Shown one piece after another: positions 26,009-34,038 of a DNA stretch of 64,000 bases (position 1 is its first letter; each line of letters starts with the position of its first letter). The position numbers and the translations under genes were made by a program. A model generated the notes under the pieces. It searched no databases and was not told where the DNA came from. It was given only the letters and a program-made list of their open reading frames with translations. The DNA comes from Kineosporia corallincola (GTDB lineage Bacteria; Actinomycetota; Actinomycetes; Actinomycetales; Kineosporiaceae): assembly GCF_018499875.1 (NCBI RefSeq), contig NZ_JAHBAY010000004.1, positions 186,001 through 250,000 on the forward strand. Reading direction: 5' to 3'.

Positions 26009-27061
26009 TCAGCTCACATCCGGCGTGAACTCCACCTGTCCGTCGCTGATCCTCGCGGTGCCGCCGACCGAGAACGAGACCTGGTCGGCGAAGGTGTCTG
26101 CCCGGGCGTCGCGCGCCTCCATGCTGCCCTCGCTGCTGGTCGAGACCTCCAGGATGCCGGGGACGTCCGAGACGGCGTATGCCAGGGTGGGGTACGACTT
26201 CACCTCCCAGCTCAGCTCGTCCGGCATCACCAGGTAGCCGGAGCCGGCCGAGAACGGACAGCCCTCGGGGGCCGGTTCGCTGCTCGTGGCGCACTCGTCG
26301 ACGTAGGCCTTGACCTGTGCGGCCACGGCCTGCTGGAGTTCTGGCTTCAGCACGGCCCGCAGATCCACGGCGTCACCCTCGGTCAGCCGCACCAGGGCCG
26401 ACGCCGGCTCGCTGCCGAACACCGGGTCGTCGGCCACGCCCACGGTGTAGCTGCCGGGCAGGGCGTTCAGCTGCCACCGCCCCGAAACGCTCTGTGCTGC
26501 CTTGTCGTTCACCTCGGGGGTCAGGGTGCCGCCGGCGGTGAGAGTGATCTGCGGCTGGGCGCTGTAGACCTGCCAGCCGCGGAACGGGTTGCTGCCGCCG
26601 GGCCGCACCAGCAGGGTCTGGTCTTCCAGTTCCTGGCCGTTGACCTGGTATTTCAGCTGTACCTGGGCGATCGCGGTGTCGGTGGGGAAGAACCCCGGGG
26701 GGATGCGGGCGTCGCCCGGCTGCATCTGGGTGACCGCCGAGACCTTCACCTCGGTCGGCGGGTCGTACCCGTTCTCGGACAGCGGCGCGTAGGTGCCCAG
26801 GTCGGGGTGGCCGGTGCTCGCGTCGTCCCCGGTTCTGATCTGCGTCAGGCCGAGAGCGGCGTTCAGGTCCCGGTTTTCGAGAGCCCCGAAGTACCGCTCG
26901 ATCGTGCGTTCCGGGCCGCTGAGCTGATCCGGGAGCACCCTGAGCGCGACGGCCGTGACCAGCGCGGCGAGCGCCGCGGTGGCCACGATGACGACGGGCC
27001 GGCGGCGGGGATCGGGCTCAGCGGGGAACTGCTGGGGGGACGACGAGGGGGCGCTGTTCAT
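26009..27061 (-). CDS. Single-pass membrane-anchored protein of unknown function
   Basis: 350 aa. A Pro/Ser-rich cytoplasmic N-terminus of ~22 residues is followed by one membrane segment (VVIVATAALAALVTAVALRV). The remaining ~300 residues would lie outside. They start with PERTIERYFGALENRDLNAA, reminiscent of NTF2-like/DUF4878 lipoprotein openings, and contain two cysteines (DECATSS, EGCPFS). It is on the same strand as the RTX gene with a 92-base gap, so co-expression is possible. No confident family. Confidence 0.7.
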   Translation of the reverse strand: MNSAPSSSPQQFPAEPDPRRRPVVIVATAALAALVTAVALRVLPDQLSGPERTIERYFGALENRDLNAALGLTQIRTGDDASTGHPDLGTYAPLSENGYDPPTEVKVSAVTQMQPGDARIPPGFFPTDTAIAQVQLKYQVNGQELEDQTLLVRPGGSNPFRGWQVYSAQPQITLTAGGTLTPEVNDKAAQSVSGRWQLNALPGSYTVGVADDPVFGSEPASALVRLTEGDAVDLRAVLKPELQQAVAAQVKAYVDECATSSEPAPEGCPFSAGSGYLVMPDELSWEVKSYPTLAYAVSDVPGILEVSTSSEGSMEARDARADTFADQVSFSVGGTARISDGQVEFTPDVS

Positions 27062-27267
27062 GGCACCTCCCCTGACGTGTCCGCGGCCCGGCCAGGCCTT
27101 GGCCAGGATATCCGCAATTGTGCCTTTCGGCCGGTGGGCGGCCTGACGCCGGAGCTCGCACGAGTGGCAAGCTGGTGGTGACGGGTTTCACCACAGGGGT
27201 TTTCGTGGGTTAACTGTTCGTCAGAGGGGGCCTAAGACTGATGGGGTCGGAGGCGGGGCCGGTCGGC

Positions 27268-27359
27268 GTCCGGAATACTGCGGTGGCGGGGCAGGCGTGG
27301 GGACGTTCGAGCGCGCCGCCCGGGAAAGTCACGAGTTTTCGTTCGAGGGGTTGGTCTGT
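27268..27359 (+). promoter_or_regulatory. Upstream element, diverged copy 3 (lipoprotein genes)
   Basis: The two most constant blocks of the 22200 and 22850 elements recur here: TCCGGAATACTG near 27269 and GTTCGAGGGGTTGGTCTGTG at 27341-27360, directly before the third lipoprotein gene. They are about 34 bases further apart than in the other copies. Confidence 0.45.
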
Positions 27360-27935
27360 GTGACGTCGAAGCGGTCGGTCATGATGCGGTCGCTGCTGGT
27401 CGGGCCGGGGGTGACCGTGCTGCTGGCCGCGTGCGGCGGCGGCAGTGACGAGGCCGCGGCCCCGGAGGCGACCAGTGTTCCCGCCGCCACGGGCGAGGCA
27501 TCCGCATCCGCCACCCCCAGTGCCTCGGCCACCACCGACCCGGCCCGCATCGCGAAGGTCAAGGCCCAGGCCGAGAAGACCATCCAGCAGTACCGCGACG
27601 CCGGCTACACCGCCCAGGCCGACCAGCAGCAGGCCGCGCTGAAGGCCCTGCTCGACGGCACCGCGCCCGACGACACCGAGAAGATCGGCGGCATCGCCTG
27701 CACCCTGGTCGAGGGCACACTGAGTCAGGTCGAGGGCCTGGACGCCGACGACGCGCAGGAGGTGTTCTCGGCCACCCTGGACTACGCGGTCAAGGGCTCC
27801 AGCAACGACCTGAACCAGACCTTCGACGGCGTCGACCTGGACGGGCGGATGTCCGACACCTGCGCCGACGTGCACACCAAGGCCCTCAAGGCGACCGGCC
27901 TGAAGAGCCTGAACGACCTGCCGCAGTACTTCTGA
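27360..27935 (+). CDS. Putative lipoprotein, paralogue 3
   Basis: 191 aa from GTG 27360, placed by alignment with paralogue 1 (VTSKRSVMMRSLLVG versus MSKRSVKVGALL); ATG 27381 is an alternative. Lipobox LLAAC, then a long Ala/Ser/Thr linker and a helical domain with GGIACTLVEGTLSQV, YAVKGSSNDLNQTFDGVDLD and LKSLNDLPQYF. The same two mature-domain cysteines are present. It is more distant from paralogues 1 and 2 than they are from each other. Function unknown. Confidence 0.75.
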   Translation: MTSKRSVMMRSLLVGPGVTVLLAACGGGSDEAAAPEATSVPAATGEASASATPSASATTDPARIAKVKAQAEKTIQQYRDAGYTAQADQQQAALKALLDGTAPDDTEKIGGIACTLVEGTLSQVEGLDADDAQEVFSATLDYAVKGSSNDLNQTFDGVDLDGRMSDTCADVHTKALKATGLKSLNDLPQYF

Positions 27936-27963
27936 GCGATGGGCTGAACCCCCGGCCGGCCGG

Positions 27964-28848
27964 TCACGGCATCCAGCCGCGATGGATGTTCGGCCGGGGC
28001 CGCCTGGCCGGGGCCGGCTGGTCCACGCACATCCACAGCGCGGCGTGCTCCGACAGGGCGTCGTCCCGGGGTTCCTCGTCGTAGGCACACGCGCTCACCA
28101 GCCCGGCGTGGGCGCGGCTGACGAACAGATGCTCGAAGCGGCCGCCCCGGGCGGACAGGCGCCCGAACCAGCGCCGCGGCACGATCGCCTCCGGATGCAC
28201 GACGCGATAGGCGTCGGCCAGGCCCATTTTCGCGAACGACCAGTAGAAGTCGTACTCCCACGGCCCGTAGTCCTGATAATGCCGAACCTCGCCCGGCTCC
28301 AGCAGATTCAGGTCGCCGGCCACCACCACGAGCTCATCGCCCGCCGTCGCCAGCAGCCGGGGCAGCCACTGTGAGCCGGCCTGCTTGAACGCGCGCTTGT
28401 CGTTGTGCCGCCGTGACGTGCCGCCCCGGGACGGCACGTACATCCCGGCCAGGGTCAGGGGAGTTCCCGCCGACGGCGGAATCAGCCGGGCCGCCACGCA
28501 GCGGTGCGGCTGGTAGCGCGGCGGCGGCAGGTCCACCGGTTCGAGGTGATGGCCGCGTGCCGCCAGCACCAGGTGCTCGCCTCGGTGGTAGGGCGCCGGG
28601 GCCGAGGTGAGCAGGCTGAATCCCTCCTCCCGCAGCGCGGTTTCGAGCCGGTCGTGACCGCCGTCCACCTCGGTCAGCACCAGCACGTCGGCGCCGCTCC
28701 CGGCCAGCCACTTGGCCTGCCGCTCGCTGCGTTCCGGGTCGGCGTGGTGGGTGTTCCAGGTCAGCACCGCCAGGCCGTCGGCCGTCGTGCGGCTGCTCGT
28801 CGTTCCGGTGCCCGTGGTCCGGCTCCCACTGCTCTGCTGCTCCAGCAC
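27964..28848 (-). CDS. Endonuclease/exonuclease/phosphatase-family protein
   Basis: About 294 aa with the metal-dependent EEP fold markers in order: LTWNTHHADP (Asn), VLTEVDGG (metal-ligand Glu), VVAGDLNLLEPG (GDxN) and ALSEHAALW (catalytic His). Family members cleave phosphodiesters in DNA, lipids or signalling molecules; the substrate is not evident. GTG 28848 is favoured because AGGGGG lies five bases upstream and it leaves 73 bases before the divergent gene. The frame is open to ATG 28917, which would leave no promoter room. A signal peptide is not seen. Confidence 0.75.
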   Translation of the reverse strand: MLEQQSSGSRTTGTGTTSSRTTADGLAVLTWNTHHADPERSERQAKWLAGSGADVLVLTEVDGGHDRLETALREEGFSLLTSAPAPYHRGEHLVLAARGHHLEPVDLPPPRYQPHRCVAARLIPPSAGTPLTLAGMYVPSRGGTSRRHNDKRAFKQAGSQWLPRLLATAGDELVVVAGDLNLLEPGEVRHYQDYGPWEYDFYWSFAKMGLADAYRVVHPEAIVPRRWFGRLSARGGRFEHLFVSRAHAGLVSACAYDEEPRDDALSEHAALWMCVDQPAPARRPRPNIHRGWMP

Positions 28849-28921
28849 CGTGCCCCCTGTCGGTGAATCCGCATCGCACAGATTTGTGACTTTCCCAATT
28901 TTGAACGGTATAACCATAGCC

Positions 28922-30292
28922 ATGCCGGGAAACCCGAAATCAAGTACCGGGCTCGCATCGCTCGTCGCGCCGCCCCTGCGGATCGACGACCTGGTGCCCG
29001 ACCGCACCACGGCGCCCCGCGTGCTGTGGCTGCACCGCACCGACCGCTGGTACCTCGGCGACTTTCTGCGGCACGCGGCCTGGCTCGGCTGGCTGCGCCG
29101 GCACGTGCCCACGGCCGTCGTCGACCTGGCCGGGCACGATGCCTACCTGCCGCTCTACCGCGACGAGCGATTCGGCCGGGGCCTCGACGTCACCGGCCTC
29201 ACGGGCCGTGACCTGCACGGCTACGACCTGGTGATCGCCCCCACCTCGTTCCGGGTGGCCGAGAACCCGCCTCCGGGCGTGCGCCGGCTGCTGCGCACCT
29301 GGGACCAGGGCTGGGAGCTGTTCGCCTACGGCCACGAGGTCTCGTCCGGCGGCAAGAACGCGCTGAACTACTTTCGCGCCGCCCATCCGCACGCGCTGCC
29401 GCTACCGTCGCAGGCCGCCGAGCCGCACTGTCCCGGCACCGCCTTCCAGTTCACGGACGACGAAAACCGGCAGTCCGCGGCCGCACTCGACAACCTGGTG
29501 CGGGGCGACCGGCCGGTGCTGCTGTACAACCCGACCGCCTCCAATCCCTTCACCCGCCAGACCGACGCGGTCAAGGAGGTGGACAACACGCTGAGCGCGG
29601 AACAGCACATCGCCGTCCTCCGGTTGATCGCCGAGCGCATCGAGGGCCACGAGATCCTGGTCGGCTCCGCGCTCAAGCCCGGCGACACCACCAATGCGGG
29701 GATGCTGCGGCTGGTGGCTGACGGCGTGCCCGGCACGCACTGTCTGCTCGACGTGCGCCTGGGTGACGTCACCGGGCTACGGGGTTTCGCCGCACTGCTG
29801 GCCAACCCCCGGATCTGCGGAAGTGTCGGCGCCGGAACCGGTTCCAACACGCACCTGGCCGCGCTGGCCGGCACCTGGAGCCTGTCGTTCGAGCGCGCCG
29901 CCGACCCGGACATGCTGCGGAACTGGTCGCGGCCGAGGGCCTTCCAGATGGGCTCGTTCCGCTGGCGCAACCCGTCCCCGCTGACCGCGACCCACCTCAT
30001 GCGCTGGGACCGGCTCGACCGGGACGCCTACGCCGAGGCCGCCGACGCCGTGCTCACTCATCACCGGATGGCCCACCTGCCGGCCGGGAGCGTGCGCCGG
30101 GCTCTGTCGATCGCCCTCGACCTGGCCCCGGAGAGCTGGCGGCACTACACCGACTTCAGCGACGAGATGGCCTACCTCCAGCACCTTCTGGTGCGCGGCA
30201 ACGAGCATGACCCGGAGATCGTGCGGCAGCTGCTCGACGACACCAACCTGCACAAGCTCGCCCGGCTCGCCCGGAAGGGGACAGCGACATGA
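28922..30292 (+). CDS. GT-B-like protein, possibly GT9-related
   Basis: 456 aa. Two Rossmann-like halves are suggested: VLWLHRTDRWYLGDFLRHA at the start, and a second half with VLLYNPTASNPFTRQ and SVGAGTGSNTHLAALAG. The latter resembles the donor-site loop of heptosyltransferase-like (GT9) enzymes. The match is structural in character and weak. Its stop overlaps the following APH-fold gene (ATGA), so the two products probably work in one pathway. ATG 28922 is the start used; no clear ribosome-binding site was seen. Confidence 0.5.
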   Translation: MPGNPKSSTGLASLVAPPLRIDDLVPDRTTAPRVLWLHRTDRWYLGDFLRHAAWLGWLRRHVPTAVVDLAGHDAYLPLYRDERFGRGLDVTGLTGRDLHGYDLVIAPTSFRVAENPPPGVRRLLRTWDQGWELFAYGHEVSSGGKNALNYFRAAHPHALPLPSQAAEPHCPGTAFQFTDDENRQSAAALDNLVRGDRPVLLYNPTASNPFTRQTDAVKEVDNTLSAEQHIAVLRLIAERIEGHEILVGSALKPGDTTNAGMLRLVADGVPGTHCLLDVRLGDVTGLRGFAALLANPRICGSVGAGTGSNTHLAALAGTWSLSFERAADPDMLRNWSRPRAFQMGSFRWRNPSPLTATHLMRWDRLDRDAYAEAADAVLTHHRMAHLPAGSVRRALSIALDLAPESWRHYTDFSDEMAYLQHLLVRGNEHDPEIVRQLLDDTNLHKLARLARKGTAT

Positions 30293-31383
30293 TCTCGCTC
30301 CGGACGGCCGTGGTGGCCCGCACCCTCTACCTGCTGAGGCTGCACCTGAACGGCGAGGTGACCGAGCTCCCGGCCGGGCCCGGCCATCGGGCCCGCACCG
30401 TGCTGCGGGTGCCGGTGCTGACGGCGGCGGGCGGGACCGCTTTCGTCGTCATCAAATTCGCGATCGCCCCCGGAGAGGCCGCGGAGCGCAGCCTGGAGTG
30501 GGAGCACGAAGTCACGCTCGCCCTCTACGAGATCGCGCGGCACCAGGTGAAACAGGGTGCGCTACCCTACAATCCGATCCCCGAACCGCTGGCCGAGCGC
30601 CTGCTGCGCTACCACCTGGTGGACCGGTTCGTGCCCGGCGCGGGCGGTCCCGTGCGGGTGGTGGTGTCGGCGCGGCATTTCGTCGAACCCTCCGGAACCC
30701 CTTTCACCGCGCGCGCTCTCGGCCGGCTGATCGCCCATCAGCACGTGCTCGGCGCCACCGACCAGGCGCTGCGCCTGCTGGCCACCCGGCCCACGAACCT
30801 GCTGTGCGGGCTCGACGCCCGCCGGTTCGCGCAGGCTCTTTCCCTGCCCGGCCATCCTTTTCAAGCACGGACGACGACCGTCCGCGCCCTGCTCACCGCC
30901 CTGCGGGAACGGGCGGTGCAAGCCGTCGAGGCAGGCCCGGAGCCGCTGCTGGTGCACCGCGACATGCACCCGCTGAACTGCGTACCCGGCCCGGCCGGCC
31001 CGGTGTCGCTGGACTGGGCCGAGGCCGGCTGGGGAGGACGGGCGGACGACTTCGCCTGGCTGCACCTGGCCGTCGCCCGGCACGGAGCCCCCGCCCGCGT
31101 GCTGGACCAGGCCCTGGCCGGCTACGCCGAGGTGCTGCCCGGCCGGGCGCCCACCCCGGAGCAGGTGCGGGCCACCGGCCGGCTGAGAGAGCTGGTGTGC
31201 CTGGCCTTTTCGGTGATGCATGCCGACCGCAGCCCCGCCCACCTGCACGAGGCCCTGCGCGAGCTGCCCGTGCTGGCCGACCCGGACGCCCCCACCCCAC
31301 GCTGGAGCGCGCTGTACAACCCCGAGATCTTCGAGCACCCGCTCTTCGCCCCCTCCACCCAGGGCGGGCGGAAGGCGTCCTGA
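30289..31383 (+). CDS. Aminoglycoside phosphotransferase/choline kinase-fold protein
   Basis: 364 aa. The kinase catalytic loop LVHRDMHPLN is at about residues 222-230, followed by the metal-binding VSLDWAEAGWG (Asp242), the APH family pattern. The N-lobe has VVIKFAIA with a candidate ATP-binding Lys56. It likely phosphorylates a small molecule or sugar using ATP or GTP in the cytoplasm. It is coupled to the GT-B-like gene before it, which argues against a simple antibiotic-resistance role and for modification of the same substrate. Confidence 0.75.
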   Translation: MISLRTAVVARTLYLLRLHLNGEVTELPAGPGHRARTVLRVPVLTAAGGTAFVVIKFAIAPGEAAERSLEWEHEVTLALYEIARHQVKQGALPYNPIPEPLAERLLRYHLVDRFVPGAGGPVRVVVSARHFVEPSGTPFTARALGRLIAHQHVLGATDQALRLLATRPTNLLCGLDARRFAQALSLPGHPFQARTTTVRALLTALRERAVQAVEAGPEPLLVHRDMHPLNCVPGPAGPVSLDWAEAGWGGRADDFAWLHLAVARHGAPARVLDQALAGYAEVLPGRAPTPEQVRATGRLRELVCLAFSVMHADRSPAHLHEALRELPVLADPDAPTPRWSALYNPEIFEHPLFAPSTQGGRKAS

Positions 31384-31385
31384 GT

Positions 31386-31475
31386 GACCGGCCCGCAGGA
31401 GCCTTGGTGCGGGGATGACCCGACCCCTCACAACGGAGGCGCCGGCGACCGGCCCGCACGAGCCCTGGTGCGGGG
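31386..31475. repeat. 29-bp direct repeat pair
   Basis: 31386-31414 and 31447-31475 match at 27 of 29 positions (GACCGGCCCGCA... TGGTGCGGGG). The first copy begins three bases after the kinase stop. A shorter third match, GGCCCTGGTGCGGG, occurs near 35261. Confidence 0.75.
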
Positions 31476-31489
31476 GTGGAGGAGATGCG

Positions 31490-31538
31490 TTTTGTTTTTG
31501 ACACCACCAACCAGGCCAGGGTGGTGTCAAAAACAAAA
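31490..31538. repeat. Perfect 19-bp inverted repeat with T-tract/A-tract ends
   Basis: Arms 31490-31508 (TTTTGTTTTTGACACCACC) and 31520-31538 are exactly complementary, with an 11-base loop. The T-run is on the 5' side and the A-run on the 3' side on both strands. That is the reverse of a normal intrinsic terminator. It is the most AT-rich element in the window. Confidence 0.85.
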
Positions 31539-31680
31539 AGGATGTTCCGCTGGACCGGAGGGGCGGCTCATCACCCGGCCTCGGTTCGCACCGGCACCCC
31601 AGGGCCGGCGCCGATCGCACCATGAGTGCCGACCGCTGGGCCGACTCCGCGAGGTCGCCCGCCGGCCGTGCGTTCAGCCG

Positions 31681-31771
31681 CCCGGTCCAGGTGCCCGGTC
31701 CAGGTGCCCGGTTCAGGTGCCTGGTTCAGGTGCCTGGTTCAGCTGCCCGGTTCACGTATCCCGTTCACACG
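31681..31771. repeat. 13-bp tandem repeat, about seven units
   Basis: The unit CCCGGTCCAGGTG is repeated head-to-tail: the first two units are identical, the next ones drift (CCCGGTTCAGGTG, CCTGGTTCAGGTG, CCTGGTTCAGCTG), and the last two are degenerate. The 13-base period is not a codon multiple, consistent with non-coding DNA. Confidence 0.85.
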
Positions 31772-31802
31772 CGTGCGGTTGACCTCGGGCGGCCCGAGGG
31801 GG

Positions 31803-32450
31803 TCAGACCGGGCGGATGTCGAGGTCGAGCACGGTCAGCTTGGACAGCGACGTGTCGGCCGTGCTGCCGTCGGCGCGGGGGAAGTTGAAGCGGCTGGCGA
31901 TGCCGTCGCCGTAGGTGGCCGCGAACTCGTGCGGCAGAACCACTCCGGCCAGGACGGTGGGGCGCAGGTAGTTGCGGCGGGCGTCGGCGATCTGGTCGAG
32001 CACACCCTCGGCGTCGCCGAGCGGGGGCAGGCGCAGCAGGGCGAGGTCGGCCCGCTCCAGGGGCTTGGCGTACTCGTTGAGGTGCAGACGGCGGGTGTCG
32101 TGCGCCGTCCAGCCGTCACGACGGGGGTTGGTCTGGGCCGCCGCGGTGGCCTCCGGATCGGGATCGGCCGGCACCGACAGGTCGTCGAGCCGGCCCACGG
32201 CCAGCAGGTGGGGGCTGTAGCCGCGCTCGGTGGCGATGCTCGCGGAGGCCCGCTGGGCCACGGCGACCGCCACACCGTAGGCGTGCCGCAGCGACGCCGA
32301 GCGCACGTAGAGCACGTGCGCCGGTTCCGCGGCCCAGGACCCGGCGTCGATGATCAGTTCTGCCGGGGCGGTCGCCGCCAGGGCGGCCCAGGTGTGCAGG
32401 TGCCACTCGGGGCCGACGGTGGTGCGCCACCAGGACGCCGGTTCGTTCAT
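31803..32450 (-). CDS. Hypothetical protein
   Basis: 215 aa, soluble and Ala-rich, with no signal peptide. It has no recognised domain. Visible features are a Trp-rich N-terminus (SWWRTTVGPEWHLHTWAAL), the segment GWTAHDTRRLHLNEYAKP, and a C-terminal RFNFPRADGSTADT. Codon use is typical of the region, so it is a real gene. It is divergent from the symporter gene with a 96-base gap. Confidence 0.65.
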   Translation of the reverse strand: MNEPASWWRTTVGPEWHLHTWAALAATAPAELIIDAGSWAAEPAHVLYVRSASLRHAYGVAVAVAQRASASIATERGYSPHLLAVGRLDDLSVPADPDPEATAAAQTNPRRDGWTAHDTRRLHLNEYAKPLERADLALLRLPPLGDAEGVLDQIADARRNYLRPTVLAGVVLPHEFAATYGDGIASRFNFPRADGSTADTSLSKLTVLDLDIRPV

Positions 32451-32546
32451 GCCCCATTTCTATCCGATGGGTACGACAACCTGATTTACCTGATTGTGCG
32501 GCGGGGGAGAATCCGGCCGTAACGCGCGGCGGGCTGAATCGGAACC

Positions 32547-34025
32547 ATGATTACCGCCGGCGTCGCGTTCTCCGTGCTGGTCGTCCTGGTCGTCGGCATC
32601 GCCGTCGCCCGCAAGATCGACGGCGACAGCGCCAACTACCTGGTGGCCGGGCGGCAGCTCGGGGTGCCGCTGGTAGCGGTGGCCCTGACCACCGCCGCCG
32701 TCGACAGCAACGCCACCGTCGGCAACACCGACCTGAGCGCCGGGTACGGCTTCTGGGCCGGGGCCTCGCTGGCCCTCGGCCTGGCCGTGTGCCTGCTGCT
32801 GGCCGGGTTGTTCCTGGCCGGGCCGATGAACCGGATGGGTCTGCTCACCCTCGGCGACTTCTTCGCCCGCCGCTACAACCGGCCGGTCGAGGTGGTCGCC
32901 TCGGCCCTGATGATCTTCGCCTTCACCATCCTGCTGGCCGGCAACCTGGTGGCGATGGGCTTCCTGATGGAGACCTTCACCGGCCTGCCCTACGACGCCG
33001 GGGTGGTGCTCGCGGTCTGCCTGGTGCTGGCCTACACGGTCGGCGGCGGCCTCTACTCGGACGCCTACACGGCCGTCATCCAGGCCGTCATCACCGGCGT
33101 CGCCACCCTCGTGCTGTTCGCCTGGGTGGCCACCACCTACGGCATCTCCACCCCGGCCGGCCTCGGCCCGTTCGACCTGGGCCAGCTCACCGACACCGGC
33201 CAGGGAGCCGCGGTGAACTGGGCCACGCTCGTCTCGCTCGGCATCGGCGACCTGGTGGCCATCGACTTCATGCAGCGGGTGTTCGCGGCCCGCACCCCCG
33301 AGATCGCGCGGCGGGCCTGCTTCATCGGCGCCGGGGCCACGGCCGTGGTCGGCGTGCTGTGGTCGCTGATCGCCCTGAGCACCGCACCCGAGCTGGGCCT
33401 GAACAGCGAGAACGGGCCGATCGTGTACCAGCTGCTCGACGGTCACGCCCCGGTGCTGCTGGCTGTGCTGTCACTCTCCGGCATCGTCGCGGCCTCGTTC
33501 TCCACCGCGTCGGGTGCCGTCCTGGCCACGTCGGCGGTGGCCGTGCGCAACATCGCCGGGGTGCGCCGCGAGGTCGCGCCCGGTCACCGCGACCCGCTGC
33601 TGCGCTGGACGCGGGTGGCGATGCTCCCGGTGGTCCTGGTCGCCGTGGTGCTGGCGATCCGGGTCAGCCAGACCGGCATCCTGCTCACGCTCGCCTTCGA
33701 CCTGATGCTGGCCTGCCTGGCGGTTCCGTTGCTGCTCGGGCTCTTCTGGACGCGATCGACGTCCACCGCCGCGCTCGTGGGTGCGGGTGTGGGCCTGGTG
33801 GTTCGGCTGGTGCTGCTGGCCCTCGTGCCCACCCTCTACGGTGTGCCCAATGATCTGCTGTACATCGAGAACACCATGGTGGACGCCGGTCTGGACGGCT
33901 GGGCCACGTTCATCGCCGCGCTGGCCGGCCTGGTCGCCTTCGTGCTGACGGCCCTGGTGACCCGGCCGCGGGCGGGTGAGGAGACCGACCTGCGGCACCG
34001 GGCCCGGCTGTCTTCGGTCGGCTGA
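32547..34025 (+). CDS. Sodium:solute symporter family protein
   Basis: 492 aa with about thirteen membrane segments, the size and layout of the SSS family (LeuT-like fold). Recognisable parts are NYLVAGRQLGVPLVAVALT near the N-terminus, with TTAAVDSNATVGNT in TM1-2, GGGLYSDAYTAVIQA, and SGIVAASFSTASGAVLATSA, where SSS proteins place Na2-site Ser/Thr residues. It imports an organic solute with sodium. The substrate is not predictable. No partner gene is adjacent. Confidence 0.85.
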   Translation: MITAGVAFSVLVVLVVGIAVARKIDGDSANYLVAGRQLGVPLVAVALTTAAVDSNATVGNTDLSAGYGFWAGASLALGLAVCLLLAGLFLAGPMNRMGLLTLGDFFARRYNRPVEVVASALMIFAFTILLAGNLVAMGFLMETFTGLPYDAGVVLAVCLVLAYTVGGGLYSDAYTAVIQAVITGVATLVLFAWVATTYGISTPAGLGPFDLGQLTDTGQGAAVNWATLVSLGIGDLVAIDFMQRVFAARTPEIARRACFIGAGATAVVGVLWSLIALSTAPELGLNSENGPIVYQLLDGHAPVLLAVLSLSGIVAASFSTASGAVLATSAVAVRNIAGVRREVAPGHRDPLLRWTRVAMLPVVLVAVVLAIRVSQTGILLTLAFDLMLACLAVPLLLGLFWTRSTSTAALVGAGVGLVVRLVLLALVPTLYGVPNDLLYIENTMVDAGLDGWATFIAALAGLVAFVLTALVTRPRAGEETDLRHRARLSSVG

Positions 34026-34038
34026 GCGGGAACGGCCG

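Larger units (their letters stand above)
31384..31802. other. Repeat-rich intergenic region, 419 bases
   Basis: It lies between convergent genes and has no credible CDS. It contains a pair of 29-bp direct repeats, a perfect 19-bp AT-rich inverted repeat and a 13-bp tandem repeat, each listed separately. The density of unrelated repeat types in one gap is unusual for this window. Confidence 0.7.

Noticed and set aside
31490-31538. Interpretation as a normal intrinsic terminator
   Set aside because: The T-run precedes and the A-run follows the stem on both strands, the wrong polarity for U-run-dependent release.
31384-31782. Open frames across the repeat-rich gap
   Set aside because: The 13-base repeat unit and low-complexity products argue against coding; no ribosome-binding site or motif.
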